This document shows positions 8,867-17,501 of a stretch of DNA of 64,000 nt, in pieces. The DNA lies in NCBI GenBank assembly GCA_024400495.1, contig JAKSMR010000011.1, positions 1-64,000 on the forward strand, written 5' to 3'. The DNA is from Bacteroidales bacterium (GTDB lineage: Bacteria; Bacteroidota; Bacteroidia; Bacteroidales; P3). Both the position numbers and the translations under genes were made by a program. How positions within the stretch are numbered: position 1 is the first letter of the stretch; the number at the start of each line of letters is the position of its first letter. The notes beneath the pieces are model-generated. The model made no database searches. It was not told the DNA's origin and saw only the letters and a program-made list of their open reading frames with translations.

Positions 8867-9571
8867 TTATCCTTCGAAGGTGAATCCCAGCATGAAAGTG
8901 CGGGAGTTGAGTTTGTTTGTGGAGCGGGAGTAGAGGTCGTCGTCGGGGATGACGAGGTTGGAAGTGCCGAACGACATCTTCAGCTCAATGGCGAATTTCA
9001 CATAGTGCAGGAAGAAATCGAAGCCGATTCCTGTCGTATAGCGGAAGTCGCTGGTGTTGAGTCTTACGATGGATTCGTCGTTGTTGTTCTTGTTGTTGCG
9101 GAGCGAGGCAAAGTCGAAGCCATAGCTGCAGCCTCCTGTGAGATAGGGCTGGAAGTTCCTCCAGCGCATGGCGCGGAATTTGAGGTCGAGCGGTATCTCT
9201 CCATAGACCGACTCCACGGAACGTTTCTTGTCCAAAGCGGGGTAGGAGGCGAGGTAACCTTCTTCCCAATAGTAGTGGAGACTGCGGTTGATCAGAGTCA
9301 GGCCGGGTGCCGAGCGGAGGCTTACATAAGGGCACAACGCCAGATCGGCAATGACGGCAATGTGGAAGCCTGCGGAATAGTAGGAGTTCACCCCTTGCAA
9401 GAGTTGGTGCAGACTCTCGTCGTCGGAGAAGCCAACATCAAATTTCGACTGGGTATAGCCCACCTGGATGCCGTAGTGCATCAGGTCGTGGTCGAAATCG
9501 GTCAGATTGGTCATCTGGCCGTGAGCTGCCACGGAAAGGAGAAGGGCTATGATGGTACAGAGTCGTTTCAT
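8867..9571 (-). CDS. porT: Type IX secretion outer-membrane protein PorT
   Basis: A 234-residue beta-barrel protein. The start at 9571 is chosen because MKRLCTIIALLLSVAAHGQ is a proper signal peptide; the longer frame upstream overlaps the kinase gene and is Arg-rich. The mature sequence has the PorT/SprT pattern: DLMHYGIQVGYTQSKFDV, a central region with SLRSAPGLTLINRSLHYYW, and a final strand ending MLGFTFEG. PorT is required for T9SS export, which fits the other T9SS genes in the window. It sits eight bases after the heptose-kinase gene in the ansA-to-dus operon. A generic PorT-family barrel is the alternative. Confidence 0.75.
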   Translation of the reverse strand: MKRLCTIIALLLSVAAHGQMTNLTDFDHDLMHYGIQVGYTQSKFDVGFSDDESLHQLLQGVNSYYSAGFHIAVIADLALCPYVSLRSAPGLTLINRSLHYYWEEGYLASYPALDKKRSVESVYGEIPLDLKFRAMRWRNFQPYLTGGCSYGFDFASLRNNKNNNDESIVRLNTSDFRYTTGIGFDFFLHYVKFAIELKMSFGTSNLVIPDDDLYSRSTNKLNSRTFMLGFTFEG

Positions 9572-9579
9572 TGGGGTGT

Positions 9580-10590
9580 TTATTTCTCGGCTTTCAGTTC
9601 GTTGAGGAGTCGTTCTTTGTCGATAGGTACTACGCCGACTTGCTCGCAAACGATTCCGCCAGCCATATTGGCATAGTCTACGGCGGATTCGATGTCCAAT
9701 CCACAGGCAAGTGCAAGTGCTGCCACGCTTATCACGGTGTCTCCGGCGCCGCTCACGTCGCAGATAGTGCGCAGATGGGCGGGGATGATGAAGGAGTTGG
9801 GTGTTCCTTTTCTGAAGTCGCACACATAGACGCCTTTTGCCGAGAGGGTGATGAAGACGATGGCGATATTCTGTCTCTCGTGCAGCATCTTGGCGGCGGC
9901 ATCGAGGTCGCGTTTCATGGTGTCGGGGGTGCTCTCGTCGATGTCGATGTTCAGCCCTTCTTTCAGCTCCTTGAGGTTGGGTTTGAAGAGCGTGACATTG
10001 TGGAAGTTGGCGAAGTTCCTATGCTTGGGGTCGACCATGGTGAGGGCGTTCTTGCGGTTGGCGACGGCGGTAATCTCTTCTATCACACGTGGCGTCAGGC
10101 AGCCTTTGTCGTAGTCCTGGAAGATGACGGCGTTGATGGGAAGTGTCTTGAAGATGCGTTTCACACGGTCGATGAGCTCGTCTTCTTCGCTGGTCCGCAG
10201 AGGATTGGTGATCTCTTCGTCGACGCGGAGCATCTGCATTCCGTTGCCTATTATGCGCGTCTTTACGGTCGTGATGCGGCTGTCGGAGCTGATGATGCCT
10301 CGTTTGTCCATATCATGGTCGTACATAATCTGCTGGAAGTTCTTGCCTTCGTCGTCGTTGCCCAGGACGGAGCAGATGATAGGGTTGGCTCCCATCGCGC
10401 GGATGTTAAGTGCCACGTTGGCGGCTCCCCCCAAGCGACTTTCTCTGTGGGTGATGGCGCAGATGGGCACGGGCGCTTCGGGCGAGATACGTGTCACGTC
10501 GCCCCACATATATGAGTCGACCATAACGTCTCCTACAATGAGGATACGTTGCTGGGAGAGTCCTTGTTCGAAGATTTCTATGTTGTTCAT
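9580..10590 (-). CDS. PfkB-family sugar kinase, probably heptose-7-phosphate kinase
   Basis: A 336-residue ribokinase-fold protein similar to RfaE domain I (HldA), which phosphorylates D-glycero-beta-D-manno-heptose 7-phosphate in ADP-heptose synthesis for LPS core. Visible are the N-terminal VGDVMVDSYMWG, the sugar-binding RLGGAANVALN motif near residue 55, KPNLKEL, and the catalytic DVSGAGDT with the base near D284. There is no cytidylyltransferase domain, so the adenylyl transfer step needs a separate protein. The GT9 heptosyltransferase-like gene at 41.7-42.7 kb would use the product. It sits between ansA and porT. Confidence 0.85.
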   Translation of the reverse strand: MNNIEIFEQGLSQQRILIVGDVMVDSYMWGDVTRISPEAPVPICAITHRESRLGGAANVALNIRAMGANPIICSVLGNDDEGKNFQQIMYDHDMDKRGIISSDSRITTVKTRIIGNGMQMLRVDEEITNPLRTSEEDELIDRVKRIFKTLPINAVIFQDYDKGCLTPRVIEEITAVANRKNALTMVDPKHRNFANFHNVTLFKPNLKELKEGLNIDIDESTPDTMKRDLDAAAKMLHERQNIAIVFITLSAKGVYVCDFRKGTPNSFIIPAHLRTICDVSGAGDTVISVAALALACGLDIESAVDYANMAGGIVCEQVGVVPIDKERLLNELKAEK

Positions 10591-10606
10591 ATCTGGGTTG
10601 TTTCGG

Positions 10607-11635
10607 TTATTCTGTCAGTTCTCCGCGCAATGATTTTGCGAAAAGTTCCTTCACCATCTGCTTGTTGTCCCCGTAGTTGCCCAGCAGGTACATCAGCTTG
10701 GTGACGGCAGCCTCGATGGTGATGTCGGCGCCGCCGATGATGCCGATTCTGTCGAGGTCGAAGCTCGTGGCGTATTGGCACAGCTTCACGGCGCCGGCCT
10801 TGCATTGGGTCACGTCGACAATCAGGAGTCCGCGTTCAACACCTTCGTTGAGGGCGTCGATGAACCATTTCTCGGTAGGAGCGTTGCCCGAGCCGAAGGT
10901 CTCGATGATTACGGCGTGGAGGCCGGGGGTGGTCACCATGGAGCGCACAACTTCGGGCGAGATGCCGGGGAAGAGCTTGAGCACAGCCACGTGGTTGTCG
11001 AAGGCCTTGCGGACGATGAGCGGTTCGCTGGGCATGGGCATCATCAGGTGTTCGCGGAAGGTGATGTCGATGCCGGCCTTGGCCAACGAGGGGTAGTTGA
11101 AGGTCTCGAAGGCGTCGAAATTCTCCGCGCTGACTTTGGTGGAGCGGTTTCCGCGATAGAGATGGCTCTCGAAGAAGATGCACACTTCGGGAATCCTCAC
11201 CTTGGTGCAGGCTGCTATCTCAAGGGCGCAGATGAGGTTCTCTCGTCCATCGCTGCGCAACATGCCGATAGGCAGCTGCGAGCCGGTGAGTACGATAGGT
11301 TTGCTCAGGTTTTCGAACATAAAACTTAGTGCCGATGCGGTATAGGCCATGGTGTCGGTACCGTGGAGGACAACAAAGCCGTCGTAGTTGTCGTATTCGC
11401 GCTCGATGATGTTTGCGGTATCTACCCAGAAAGAGGGGGTCATGTTCGACGAGTCGATGATGTCGTCAAGCTGGCAGGAGTCGATCTGGTACGAGGTGCG
11501 ATGAAGCTGCGGGACGGCCTCAAAGATACGTTCCAGTTCAAAAGGATGGAGAGATCCGTTCTCGTCCTGCACCATACCGATAGTGCCGCCGGTATAGACA
11601 ACGAGGACTTTGTTTTTGCGTTCGGGAGTATTCAT
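10607..11635 (-). CDS. ansA: Type I L-asparaginase
   Basis: A 342-residue cytoplasmic asparaginase converting asparagine to aspartate and ammonia. The first catalytic threonine is in VYTGGTIGM near residue 15, the second motif is HGTDTMAYTASALSFM, and VLTGSQLPIG follows. There is no signal peptide, which separates it from the periplasmic type II enzyme. The start at 11635 is chosen because the upstream extension is Arg/Thr-rich and lacks family similarity. It is the first gene of the eight-gene leftward operon, with an 11-bp repeat array about 190 bases upstream. Confidence 0.93.
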   Translation of the reverse strand: MNTPERKNKVLVVYTGGTIGMVQDENGSLHPFELERIFEAVPQLHRTSYQIDSCQLDDIIDSSNMTPSFWVDTANIIEREYDNYDGFVVLHGTDTMAYTASALSFMFENLSKPIVLTGSQLPIGMLRSDGRENLICALEIAACTKVRIPEVCIFFESHLYRGNRSTKVSAENFDAFETFNYPSLAKAGIDITFREHLMMPMPSEPLIVRKAFDNHVAVLKLFPGISPEVVRSMVTTPGLHAVIIETFGSGNAPTEKWFIDALNEGVERGLLIVDVTQCKAGAVKLCQYATSFDLDRIGIIGGADITIEAAVTKLMYLLGNYGDNKQMVKELFAKSLRGELTE

Positions 11636-11826
11636 GGTTTCGTGTTCTTCAATAGGATTTGTCGCGTGTGCATCGCGCCGTATGGGCGTAGGTGTCCGCG
11701 CGCATATTATATAACGTCGCAAAAGTGCTTTTTATTGTGTCGATAAGCGAAAAATATTTTCCGCAACGAAGAAATCCTTGGCAGGCAGGACGATAGCTCT
11801 TTGTCAGATTTCTTCCTCTGGACTCT

Positions 11827-11913
11827 TTCGGACCAAATCCGAATCAAGTTCGGGAATTTGCGACAGTAGTGCGACGCTAATGCGAGAGTGATGCGACAGT
11901 AGTGGCTCTCTAG
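11827..11913. repeat. 11-bp-period intergenic array 1 (mixed unit types)
   Basis: TTCGG-type units start at 11827, 11838 and 11849, then TGCGA-type units at 11859, 11870, 11881 and 11892, and a degenerate unit at 11903. Spacing is 11 except for one step of 10. It lies between the ansA start and the terminator of the small barrel gene. Two unit families, each seen alone elsewhere in the window, occur here in one array. The remaining sequence between 11636 and 11995 shows no gene. Confidence 0.8.
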
Positions 11914-11941
11914 GCGGGTTTGAAACGAAAGACCTAGAGCA

Positions 11942-11973
11942 AAAACCCCCGCATCTTTCGATGCAGGGGTCTG
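11942..11973 (-). terminator. Terminator of the small barrel gene
   Basis: Read on the minus strand, AGACCCCTGCAT pairs with ATGCGGGGGT around a CGAAAG loop and runs into TTTTTG. It lies 23 bases after the stop of the 11996-12454 gene. Confidence 0.85.
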
Positions 11974-11995
11974 TATTCTGTTCTAAGCGTTTGAC

Positions 11996-12454
11996 TTAGA
12001 ATCTGTAGCGGATGCCGAGAGCGATGTCACCCCAGTGGAAATCGGTGTTGGGGAGAAGCCAGAATTTAGGACGGATGTCGAGGGAGAGCTGGATAGGAAC
12101 AGCGTTGAAGTTGTATTCAAGACCAGCCTGGCCAGCGATAGCGATAGCGATGTCGCTGTCAACGTCCTTTACGCTCCAGTAACCGAGGGATGCGCCAACA
12201 CCAGCGTACCAACCGAGACCTTTGGCGATGTCGCCAGTCCACTGGTAGATACCAGTAAGGTTGAAGTGGGTGTAGTTGTCACCACTGTTGATGCCAAGGT
12301 CAAACTCGCAACGGCTGCCGAGAAGACCGGTCTGGAAAGAAAGTTCTGCACCATAACCCTGGCCGCCACCGAGGCGTACACCGAGAGCGTTCTGTGCGTT
12401 CATGCTGAAGCCAAAAGCAACGAGCATAACGATTGCTAATAAAGCTTTTTTCAT
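11996..12454 (-). CDS. Small outer-membrane beta-barrel protein
   Basis: A 152-residue protein with a signal peptide (MKKALLAIVMLVAFGFSMNAQ) and a mature part made of alternating hydrophobic strands rich in Gly and Tyr, ending in the aromatic IRYRF typical of barrel proteins. Likely eight strands. The function is unknown; similar small barrels are common in Bacteroidales. A -7 box (TACTTTTG) about 100 bases upstream and a strong terminator make it a single-gene unit. The strand LEYNFNAVPIQLSLDIRPKF resembles the end of the VWA protein at 51056-52609 (KVDIQFDIRPG). Confidence 0.8.
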   Translation of the reverse strand: MKKALLAIVMLVAFGFSMNAQNALGVRLGGGQGYGAELSFQTGLLGSRCEFDLGINSGDNYTHFNLTGIYQWTGDIAKGLGWYAGVGASLGYWSVKDVDSDIAIAIAGQAGLEYNFNAVPIQLSLDIRPKFWLLPNTDFHWGDIALGIRYRF

Positions 12455-12556
12455 TGTGATTAATTTTTATAGGTTAATAAAAGTTCTAAGTTAATGTGTT
12501 TGTTTATAGAGTGTTCTTTGTAGAAAGGAGATCCCTTTCTGGACATTCTAACTTTG

Positions 12557-12564
12557 CAAAAGTA
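12557..12564 (-). promoter_or_regulatory. Bacteroidota -7 box for the small barrel gene
   Basis: TACTTTTG on the minus strand, followed by CAAAG, about 103 bases before the ATG. An AT-rich stretch lies upstream; no clear -33 TTG. Confidence 0.5.
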
Positions 12565-12615
12565 ATAATATTTTTTTTAATAGCAAACAAAAGATATTAA
12601 CAATGTTAATAATTT

Positions 12616-15600
12616 TCACTTTTGGGCACCTGTGATGAGTATGATCTGGGCTAGGGCTTCTCGGATGGATGACACTTTGTCGCACACCAGCGAGAGTCGT
12701 TCCGGGGTCTCTTTCAGACGAGATGTGCGGCTGTGCTCCTGCGCATAGCGTATGACCTTCATGAAGTTGCCCGATTTGTAGAACGGATTGTCTTGATTTG
12801 TGGCAAAATGGCATACGAGTTTCTCCTGTTTGAGAATGATTTTCTCTATACCAAATTCCTTGGCCAGGCGTCGTAGCGTGATGGTGAGAATCAGCTCCTG
12901 GGTGGGAACGGGGATAGGGCCGAAACGGTCGATGAGGCGTTCTCTGTATCTGTCCAGTTCTTCTTCTGTCGAGAGCCCGTTGAGCTCCTTGTACAGAAGC
13001 AGTCGTTCGCTGATGGAAGTGACGTAGTTGTCGGGGAGCAGCACTTCGAGATCGGTCTCGATTTGACATTCCTTGACATATTCTTTGCGTTGTTCGATCT
13101 CTTGCTGGAACAGCTCTCTGAAATCGGTTTCTTTCAACTCTTCGATGGCTTCGTTGAGGATTTTGTGGTACATATCGTAGCCGATCTCGCTGATGAATCC
13201 GCTTTGCTCGGCACCAAGGATATTTCCTGCCCCTCGGATGTCTAAGTCTCTCATGGCAAGGTTGAATCCGCTGCCGATAGTGCTGAATTCCTCGATGGCT
13301 CGGAGCCGTTTCTGTGCATCGTCGGTAAGTACCGAAAACGATGGGACCATCATGTAGCAGAAAGCCTTTCGGTTGCTTCTTCCTACGCGGCCGCGCATCT
13401 GGTGGAGGTCTGAGAGGCCGAACTGCTGGGCGTTGATGATGATCATCGTGTTTGCGTTGGGGATGTCAAGTCCGTTCTCTATGATGGATGTGGCGACAAG
13501 CACGTCCACCTCTCCCTCGATAAAGCTCAGGAGGGTCTTTTCGACCTCCTTGCCGTCCATCTGTCCGTGGGCGATGGCAACGGTAGCGTCGGGCACAAGG
13601 CGTCCGACGAGTCCGGCCACCTCTTTCAGATTCTCTACGCGGTTGCTGACAAAGAACACCTGTCCGCCACGACTCATCTCATATCGGATGGCGTCACGGA
13701 TGATTTCTTCGTCAAACTCGCAGAGCTCTGTCTGTGTGGGCTGTCGGTTGGGTGGAGGAGTCTGTATGACAGAGAGGTCTCTGGCGCCCATCAACGAGAA
13801 CTGCAGAGTGCGGGGGATGGGGGTTGCTGTGAGTGTCAGGCAGTCCACGTTCACCTTCATCTGGCGCAGCTTCTCTTTGGCTGCGACGCCAAACTTCTGC
13901 TCTTCGTCGATGATAAGAAGTCCGAGGTCTTTGAATTTCACATCTTTGCCGGTGATGGCATGTGTTCCGATAAGAATATCGATCTGTCCCGATTCCAGCC
14001 TTTTCAACAGCTCCCGCTTCTCTTTTGCGCTGCGGAACCGGTTGAGGTAGTCGATGTTGACGGGCAGACCTTTCAGTCGCTCAACGAAGGTGTTGTAGTG
14101 TTGGAAGGCGAGGATGGTTGAAGGCACCAACACGGCTACTTGCTTGCTGTCGCAAACGGCTTTGAAGGCAGCACGCATGGCCACCTCGGTCTTTCCGAAT
14201 CCAACGTCGCCACAAACCAGTCTGTCCATCGGGGCTCGGCTCTCCATGTCTCCTTTCACGTCGATGGTGGCCTTGAGCTGGTCAGGTGTGTCTTCGTAGA
14301 TGAACGAGGCTTCCAACTCGTTCTGAAGGTAGGTGTCGGCACTAAAGGCAAACCCTTGGCTGGCTTTGCGCTTGGCATAAAGGGCGATAAGGTCCTTGGC
14401 AATGTCCTTGACCTGTTTCTTGGTCTTCTGTTTGAGGACTTGCCAGGTATTGCTTCCCAGTCGATGTAGGGTGGGGGCCGTGCCTTCCTGACCTACGTAG
14501 CGGCTGATCTTGTGGAGGCCGTGGATTGATATGTATAGTGTGTCGTTGTTCTTGTATGTCAGGCGGATAACCTCCTGCTGCTTGCCGTTGGTCTCTATCT
14601 TTTCAAGTCCGCTGAACCGGCCGACACCATAGTCGATATGAGTCACATAGTCGCCGGGCTTGAGCTCAAACAGCTCTTTTAGGGTGAGGGCCTCGCGGTT
14701 GTTCTGCATGTCGCGGACCGTGTATTTGTGGTAGCGCTCGAAGATCTCGTGGTCGGTAAAGCAGACCAAGCGTTGCTCGTGGTCGACAAAGCCGCGATGG
14801 AGCGAGAGCTCGATGGTTTCGGGGAGGGGCTGTTTGGTGTCGATCTTAAATGTGTTGAAGATACGTTCAAGTCTTTTCCTCTGCTGCTCGTTGCTGGTGC
14901 AGACCAGCAGTTTGTAGTTGAGTTCGGCATATTTGTTCAGCGTCTGCTCGAGCATGTCGAACTGTTTGTTGAAGACGGGCTGGGGCTCGCTTTTCAGCTC
15001 GATGATCGGGGCTTTGTTGAAGAAGGTGGCGTTGCCGCTCTCTATCACCTTGCATTCGAGCAGGTGCTTGAGGAATTCGTTGGCGGAGGAATAGAGTCTC
15101 TCGGGCTTTACGTGGGCGATGGGCGACTTCGTCAGTTTCTGGTATTCGGTTTTTGCGTTGGCGAAGGATTTCTCGATGGTCTCGCTGACGAACATCAAAC
15201 CCTGAACCCAGATGATGTCGTTGCCAGAGAAGTAGTGCAGCAGATTCACTTTCTCGGGCTCTTCTTCTTTCGTATCCGAAGGGCTGCGACGCCGGTCGAG
15301 GTTTGGTATGATGGTGATCTGGTCGTGCTGTCGGATGGAGAGCTGTGTTACCGGGTCGAAAGTGCGGAGTGAGTCGATCTCTTCGTCGAAGAATTCGATG
15401 CGGAACGGATGTTCGTTCGCGAACGAGAAGACGTCGATGATGCCGCCACGCACAGCATATTGTCCGGGCTCTACAACGAAGTCTACGCGTTCAAAATCGT
15501 AGTCCTGCAGAACGTCCATCACAAAGTCCTCGGTAAGTCGGGTGCCTTTGTCGATGGAGAAGGTATTCTTGATCAGCGTCTTGCCTGAAACGACCTTCTC

Positions 15601-15999
15601 GGAGAGTGCTTCGGGATAGGAGACGATAATCAGTTTCTTGCCGGCTCCCAGCTGTTTGACCACCTCGCTACGTTGAAGAACATTGGCGTTGTCGGTCTCC
15701 TCGACCTGATAGGGCTTACGATAGGTGGTTGGGAAAAGGAGCACTCTTTTCTGTTCGATGTCGGCAGTCTGTTCTTCAAGGATAGTCTCGATATCGTTGA
15801 GCAGGTAATAGGCCTCCTCTTTGTTTCCGGCAATGAAAAGATGGTGGCTCTCTGGTGTCTTTTTCCCTACGACGGCGCCGATCAACGAGGGTAGAGACCC
15901 TGTCAATCCGTTGAGGTGCAGTCTTGCTTGCGATGCCTTCAGTCCATCCAATATGGATGTAACTATCTGACTTTTCGCATATATATCGGTTAGGAGCAT
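12616..15999 (-). CDS. mfd: Transcription-repair coupling factor
   Basis: A 1127-residue Mfd protein that removes stalled RNA polymerase and recruits UvrA to damage. The order is a UvrB-homology region, the RNA-polymerase-interacting domain with LKPGDYVTHIDYGVGRFSGL, Walker A GDVGFGKTEVAMRA near residue 600, the DEEQ box in IIDEEQKFGV, ENGLDIPNANTMIIINAQQFG, HQMRGRVGRSNRKAFCYM, and a C-terminal TRCF domain. The start at 15999 (MLLTDIYAKSQ) is preferred: the ATG 30 bases upstream would overlap the -7 box. uvrB is also in this window, but in a separate operon. Confidence 0.97.
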   Translation of the reverse strand: MLLTDIYAKSQIVTSILDGLKASQARLHLNGLTGSLPSLIGAVVGKKTPESHHLFIAGNKEEAYYLLNDIETILEEQTADIEQKRVLLFPTTYRKPYQVEETDNANVLQRSEVVKQLGAGKKLIIVSYPEALSEKVVSGKTLIKNTFSIDKGTRLTEDFVMDVLQDYDFERVDFVVEPGQYAVRGGIIDVFSFANEHPFRIEFFDEEIDSLRTFDPVTQLSIRQHDQITIIPNLDRRRSPSDTKEEEPEKVNLLHYFSGNDIIWVQGLMFVSETIEKSFANAKTEYQKLTKSPIAHVKPERLYSSANEFLKHLLECKVIESGNATFFNKAPIIELKSEPQPVFNKQFDMLEQTLNKYAELNYKLLVCTSNEQQRKRLERIFNTFKIDTKQPLPETIELSLHRGFVDHEQRLVCFTDHEIFERYHKYTVRDMQNNREALTLKELFELKPGDYVTHIDYGVGRFSGLEKIETNGKQQEVIRLTYKNNDTLYISIHGLHKISRYVGQEGTAPTLHRLGSNTWQVLKQKTKKQVKDIAKDLIALYAKRKASQGFAFSADTYLQNELEASFIYEDTPDQLKATIDVKGDMESRAPMDRLVCGDVGFGKTEVAMRAAFKAVCDSKQVAVLVPSTILAFQHYNTFVERLKGLPVNIDYLNRFRSAKEKRELLKRLESGQIDILIGTHAITGKDVKFKDLGLLIIDEEQKFGVAAKEKLRQMKVNVDCLTLTATPIPRTLQFSLMGARDLSVIQTPPPNRQPTQTELCEFDEEIIRDAIRYEMSRGGQVFFVSNRVENLKEVAGLVGRLVPDATVAIAHGQMDGKEVEKTLLSFIEGEVDVLVATSIIENGLDIPNANTMIIINAQQFGLSDLHQMRGRVGRSNRKAFCYMMVPSFSVLTDDAQKRLRAIEEFSTIGSGFNLAMRDLDIRGAGNILGAEQSGFISEIGYDMYHKILNEAIEELKETDFRELFQQEIEQRKEYVKECQIETDLEVLLPDNYVTSISERLLLYKELNGLSTEEELDRYRERLIDRFGPIPVPTQELILTITLRRLAKEFGIEKIILKQEKLVCHFATNQDNPFYKSGNFMKVIRYAQEHSRTSRLKETPERLSLVCDKVSSIREALAQIILITGAQK

Positions 16000-16027
16000 G
16001 ACAATATCAGGTCGTTTTTGAAGTTGC

Positions 16028-16035
16028 AAAGGTAC
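16028..16035 (-). promoter_or_regulatory. -7 box for mfd
   Basis: TACCTTTG followed by CAAC on the minus strand, 28 bases upstream of the chosen ATG. It implies a short leader and argues against the longer mfd start at 16029. Confidence 0.65.
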
Positions 16036-16143
16036 ATCATTTTTTTGAAATAGTATAATATTTATTATATTTTTAGGTTGCCTTTTTATCAGTCAGGTTT
16101 TCTGGGGTGCTTTGTGCTGCTCATCAGTTGGTATATAGAAGAG

Positions 16144-16172
16144 AAGAGGCGGACCGATAAAGTCTGCCTCTT
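16144..16172 (-). terminator. Terminator of the Omp28 lipoprotein gene
   Basis: AAGAGGCGGAC (16144-16154) pairs with GTCTGCCTCTT (16162-16172) around a seven-base loop. On the minus strand it is followed by a weak T-rich stretch. It lies about 30 bases after the stop. Confidence 0.65.
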
Positions 16173-16202
16173 CTTTTATGGCTGCTCTTTTTGGGGAGCG
16201 TT

Positions 16203-17069
16203 TTATTTGAGGATGATGTCGGCTTTGATGCCGGTAGTGATCTCGCTGCGGCCGAGGGCTACGAAGACGATCACTTCGATGTCTTTCAGAACGACTTTTT
16301 CGTCGCTGATCTTTTCGGGAATCTGATAGGTGTAGCGTTTCTCAAAAGTATCGCCACGTTTGGTGGTGGTGATTTCGTCGCCCCATTGGTCGGTTATAAG
16401 GTCGCGGAGCATGTGCATGTGGCGGTATTTGGAACCAACATGGTCGGCGGCATTGTAGTTGTTGGGGTCGCTCTGGGGGCCGAGGATGCTGTCCTGAAGC
16501 AGGGCGATGTTGAGCATGTTGGTGGCCGAGTCGCTCTTGGCGGTATAGCGTCCTTTGACGCAGATCTGCATCTCGCGGGAGGTGGTGTCGACAACACAAC
16601 GGGCGGCAAGGTTCACGCAGGAGGTTCGGTTGGTGATGTAGTTGACTCTTTGTGCCCAGTAGCCACGGTTCTGGCTCATAGAACCGCTGAAAACATGGCG
16701 GTTAATGGTGCCGGAAGGGTAGCTGTCGATGCCAGCCTGGTTGGCCAAAGCGTTGCCCCATTGGGTGGTGTATTTGTTGGCGAAGGAACCCTGGTGGATG
16801 TTGATGGCGAAATAGCGGCCTTCGTATTGCTGGGCAAGGTCGCGGGAGATGCGGTGGCCATCGGGACAGTAGCCGCAGTTGACGCCTGTGTATTCTTCGA
16901 GAATAGCGTGGCGGTTCTCGGTCTCTGTGCTGGGCTCGAGATCGGCGAAATAGTCAACGCCGGAAGGATTCTCTTCGGGTGTGTTATTTTCTTCTTCCTT
17001 CTGGCAGGAAACAAAACAAAGGCTTGCTGCTAGAGCAAAAGCTGCGAAAATGTATTGGATTTTTTTCAT
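16203..17069 (-). CDS. Omp28-related lipoprotein
   Basis: A 288-residue protein with a lipoprotein signal (lipobox ...CFVSC, Cys22), an acidic linker, and an Omp28-family domain. The domain has the redox-like pair C65-G-Y-C68 in EEYTGVNCGYCPDG, followed by a thioredoxin-like INIHQGSF. Omp28 was described from Porphyromonas gingivalis as a surface protein; its biochemical role is unclear. A second Omp28-type protein with a T9SS tail is at 22220-24127. A TATATTTG -7 box and an 11-bp array lie upstream, and it is divergent from tex. Confidence 0.85.
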   Translation of the reverse strand: MKKIQYIFAAFALAASLCFVSCQKEEENNTPEENPSGVDYFADLEPSTETENRHAILEEYTGVNCGYCPDGHRISRDLAQQYEGRYFAINIHQGSFANKYTTQWGNALANQAGIDSYPSGTINRHVFSGSMSQNRGYWAQRVNYITNRTSCVNLAARCVVDTTSREMQICVKGRYTAKSDSATNMLNIALLQDSILGPQSDPNNYNAADHVGSKYRHMHMLRDLITDQWGDEITTTKRGDTFEKRYTYQIPEKISDEKVVLKDIEVIVFVALGRSEITTGIKADIILK

Positions 17070-17159
17070 GTTGGGGTAATGTTATTCTATGTGTAAATTA
17101 TTGAATTACTATGCTTTGAGGTGTGCTGTTGTAGGTTTCGGATGAAACGATAGCCGATG

Positions 17160-17167
17160 CAAATATA
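17160..17167 (-). promoter_or_regulatory. -7 box for the Omp28 lipoprotein gene
   Basis: TATATTTG followed by CATCGG on the minus strand, about 90 bases before the ATG. No good -33 TTG. Confidence 0.55.
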
Positions 17168-17262
17168 CAATTTTTTATGAAATGTTATATTAAAGATTCC
17201 CAATAGGCTCTTTTTTCTCTCCTTCTCAGCTTGCTCTAAACCAATACTTTCGTCGGTATGTG

Positions 17263-17383
17263 TTCGGCTTGTGTTCGGCTTGTGTTCGGCTTTCGTTCGG
17301 CTTGTGTTCGGCTTGTGTTCGGCTTGCATTCGGCTTGTGTTCGGCTTGCATTCGGCTTGCATTCGGCTTGCGTTCGCTAAAAA
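17263..17383. repeat. 11-bp-period intergenic array 2 (TTCGGCTTGTG)
   Basis: TTCG(G) begins at 17263 and recurs every 11 bases without slippage up to 17373, eleven units in all. The unit is TTCGGCTTGTG with small changes at the last three positions. It lies in the divergent gap between the Omp28 lipoprotein and tex, upstream of both -7 boxes. It stays open in several frames only because 11 is not divisible by 3; it is not part of Tex. Confidence 0.92.
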
Positions 17384-17473
17384 GAGATGCTGGCCCCTTG
17401 CTGCATACTGTCTGAATGGGGGCTGCATGCTGCCTGGTGCGAAGATTTTTTTGTGCGACAACGATAAAAATCG

Positions 17474-17481
17474 TATCTTTG
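17474..17481 (+). promoter_or_regulatory. -7 box for tex
   Basis: TATCTTTG followed by CAAAA, 21 bases before the tex ATG at 17502. It rules out the longer frame that would start inside the repeat array. Confidence 0.75.
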
Positions 17482-17501
17482 CAAAAATTATCTCCCTCCT
17501 T

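Noticed and set aside
8867..9823. 318-codon version of PorT
   Set aside because: The first 84 codons overlap the sugar-kinase gene and are Arg-rich; the signal peptide starts at 9571.
12616..16029. Mfd start ten codons upstream (MQLQKRPDIV)
   Set aside because: Its ATG overlaps the TACCTTTG -7 box, so it would precede the transcription start.
17263..17460. N-terminal extension of Tex, or a separate repeat protein, reading through the TTCGGCTTGTG array
   Set aside because: The frame is open only because an 11-base unit lacks stops in many frames. The -7 box at 17474 lies downstream of it, and Tex homology begins at 17502.
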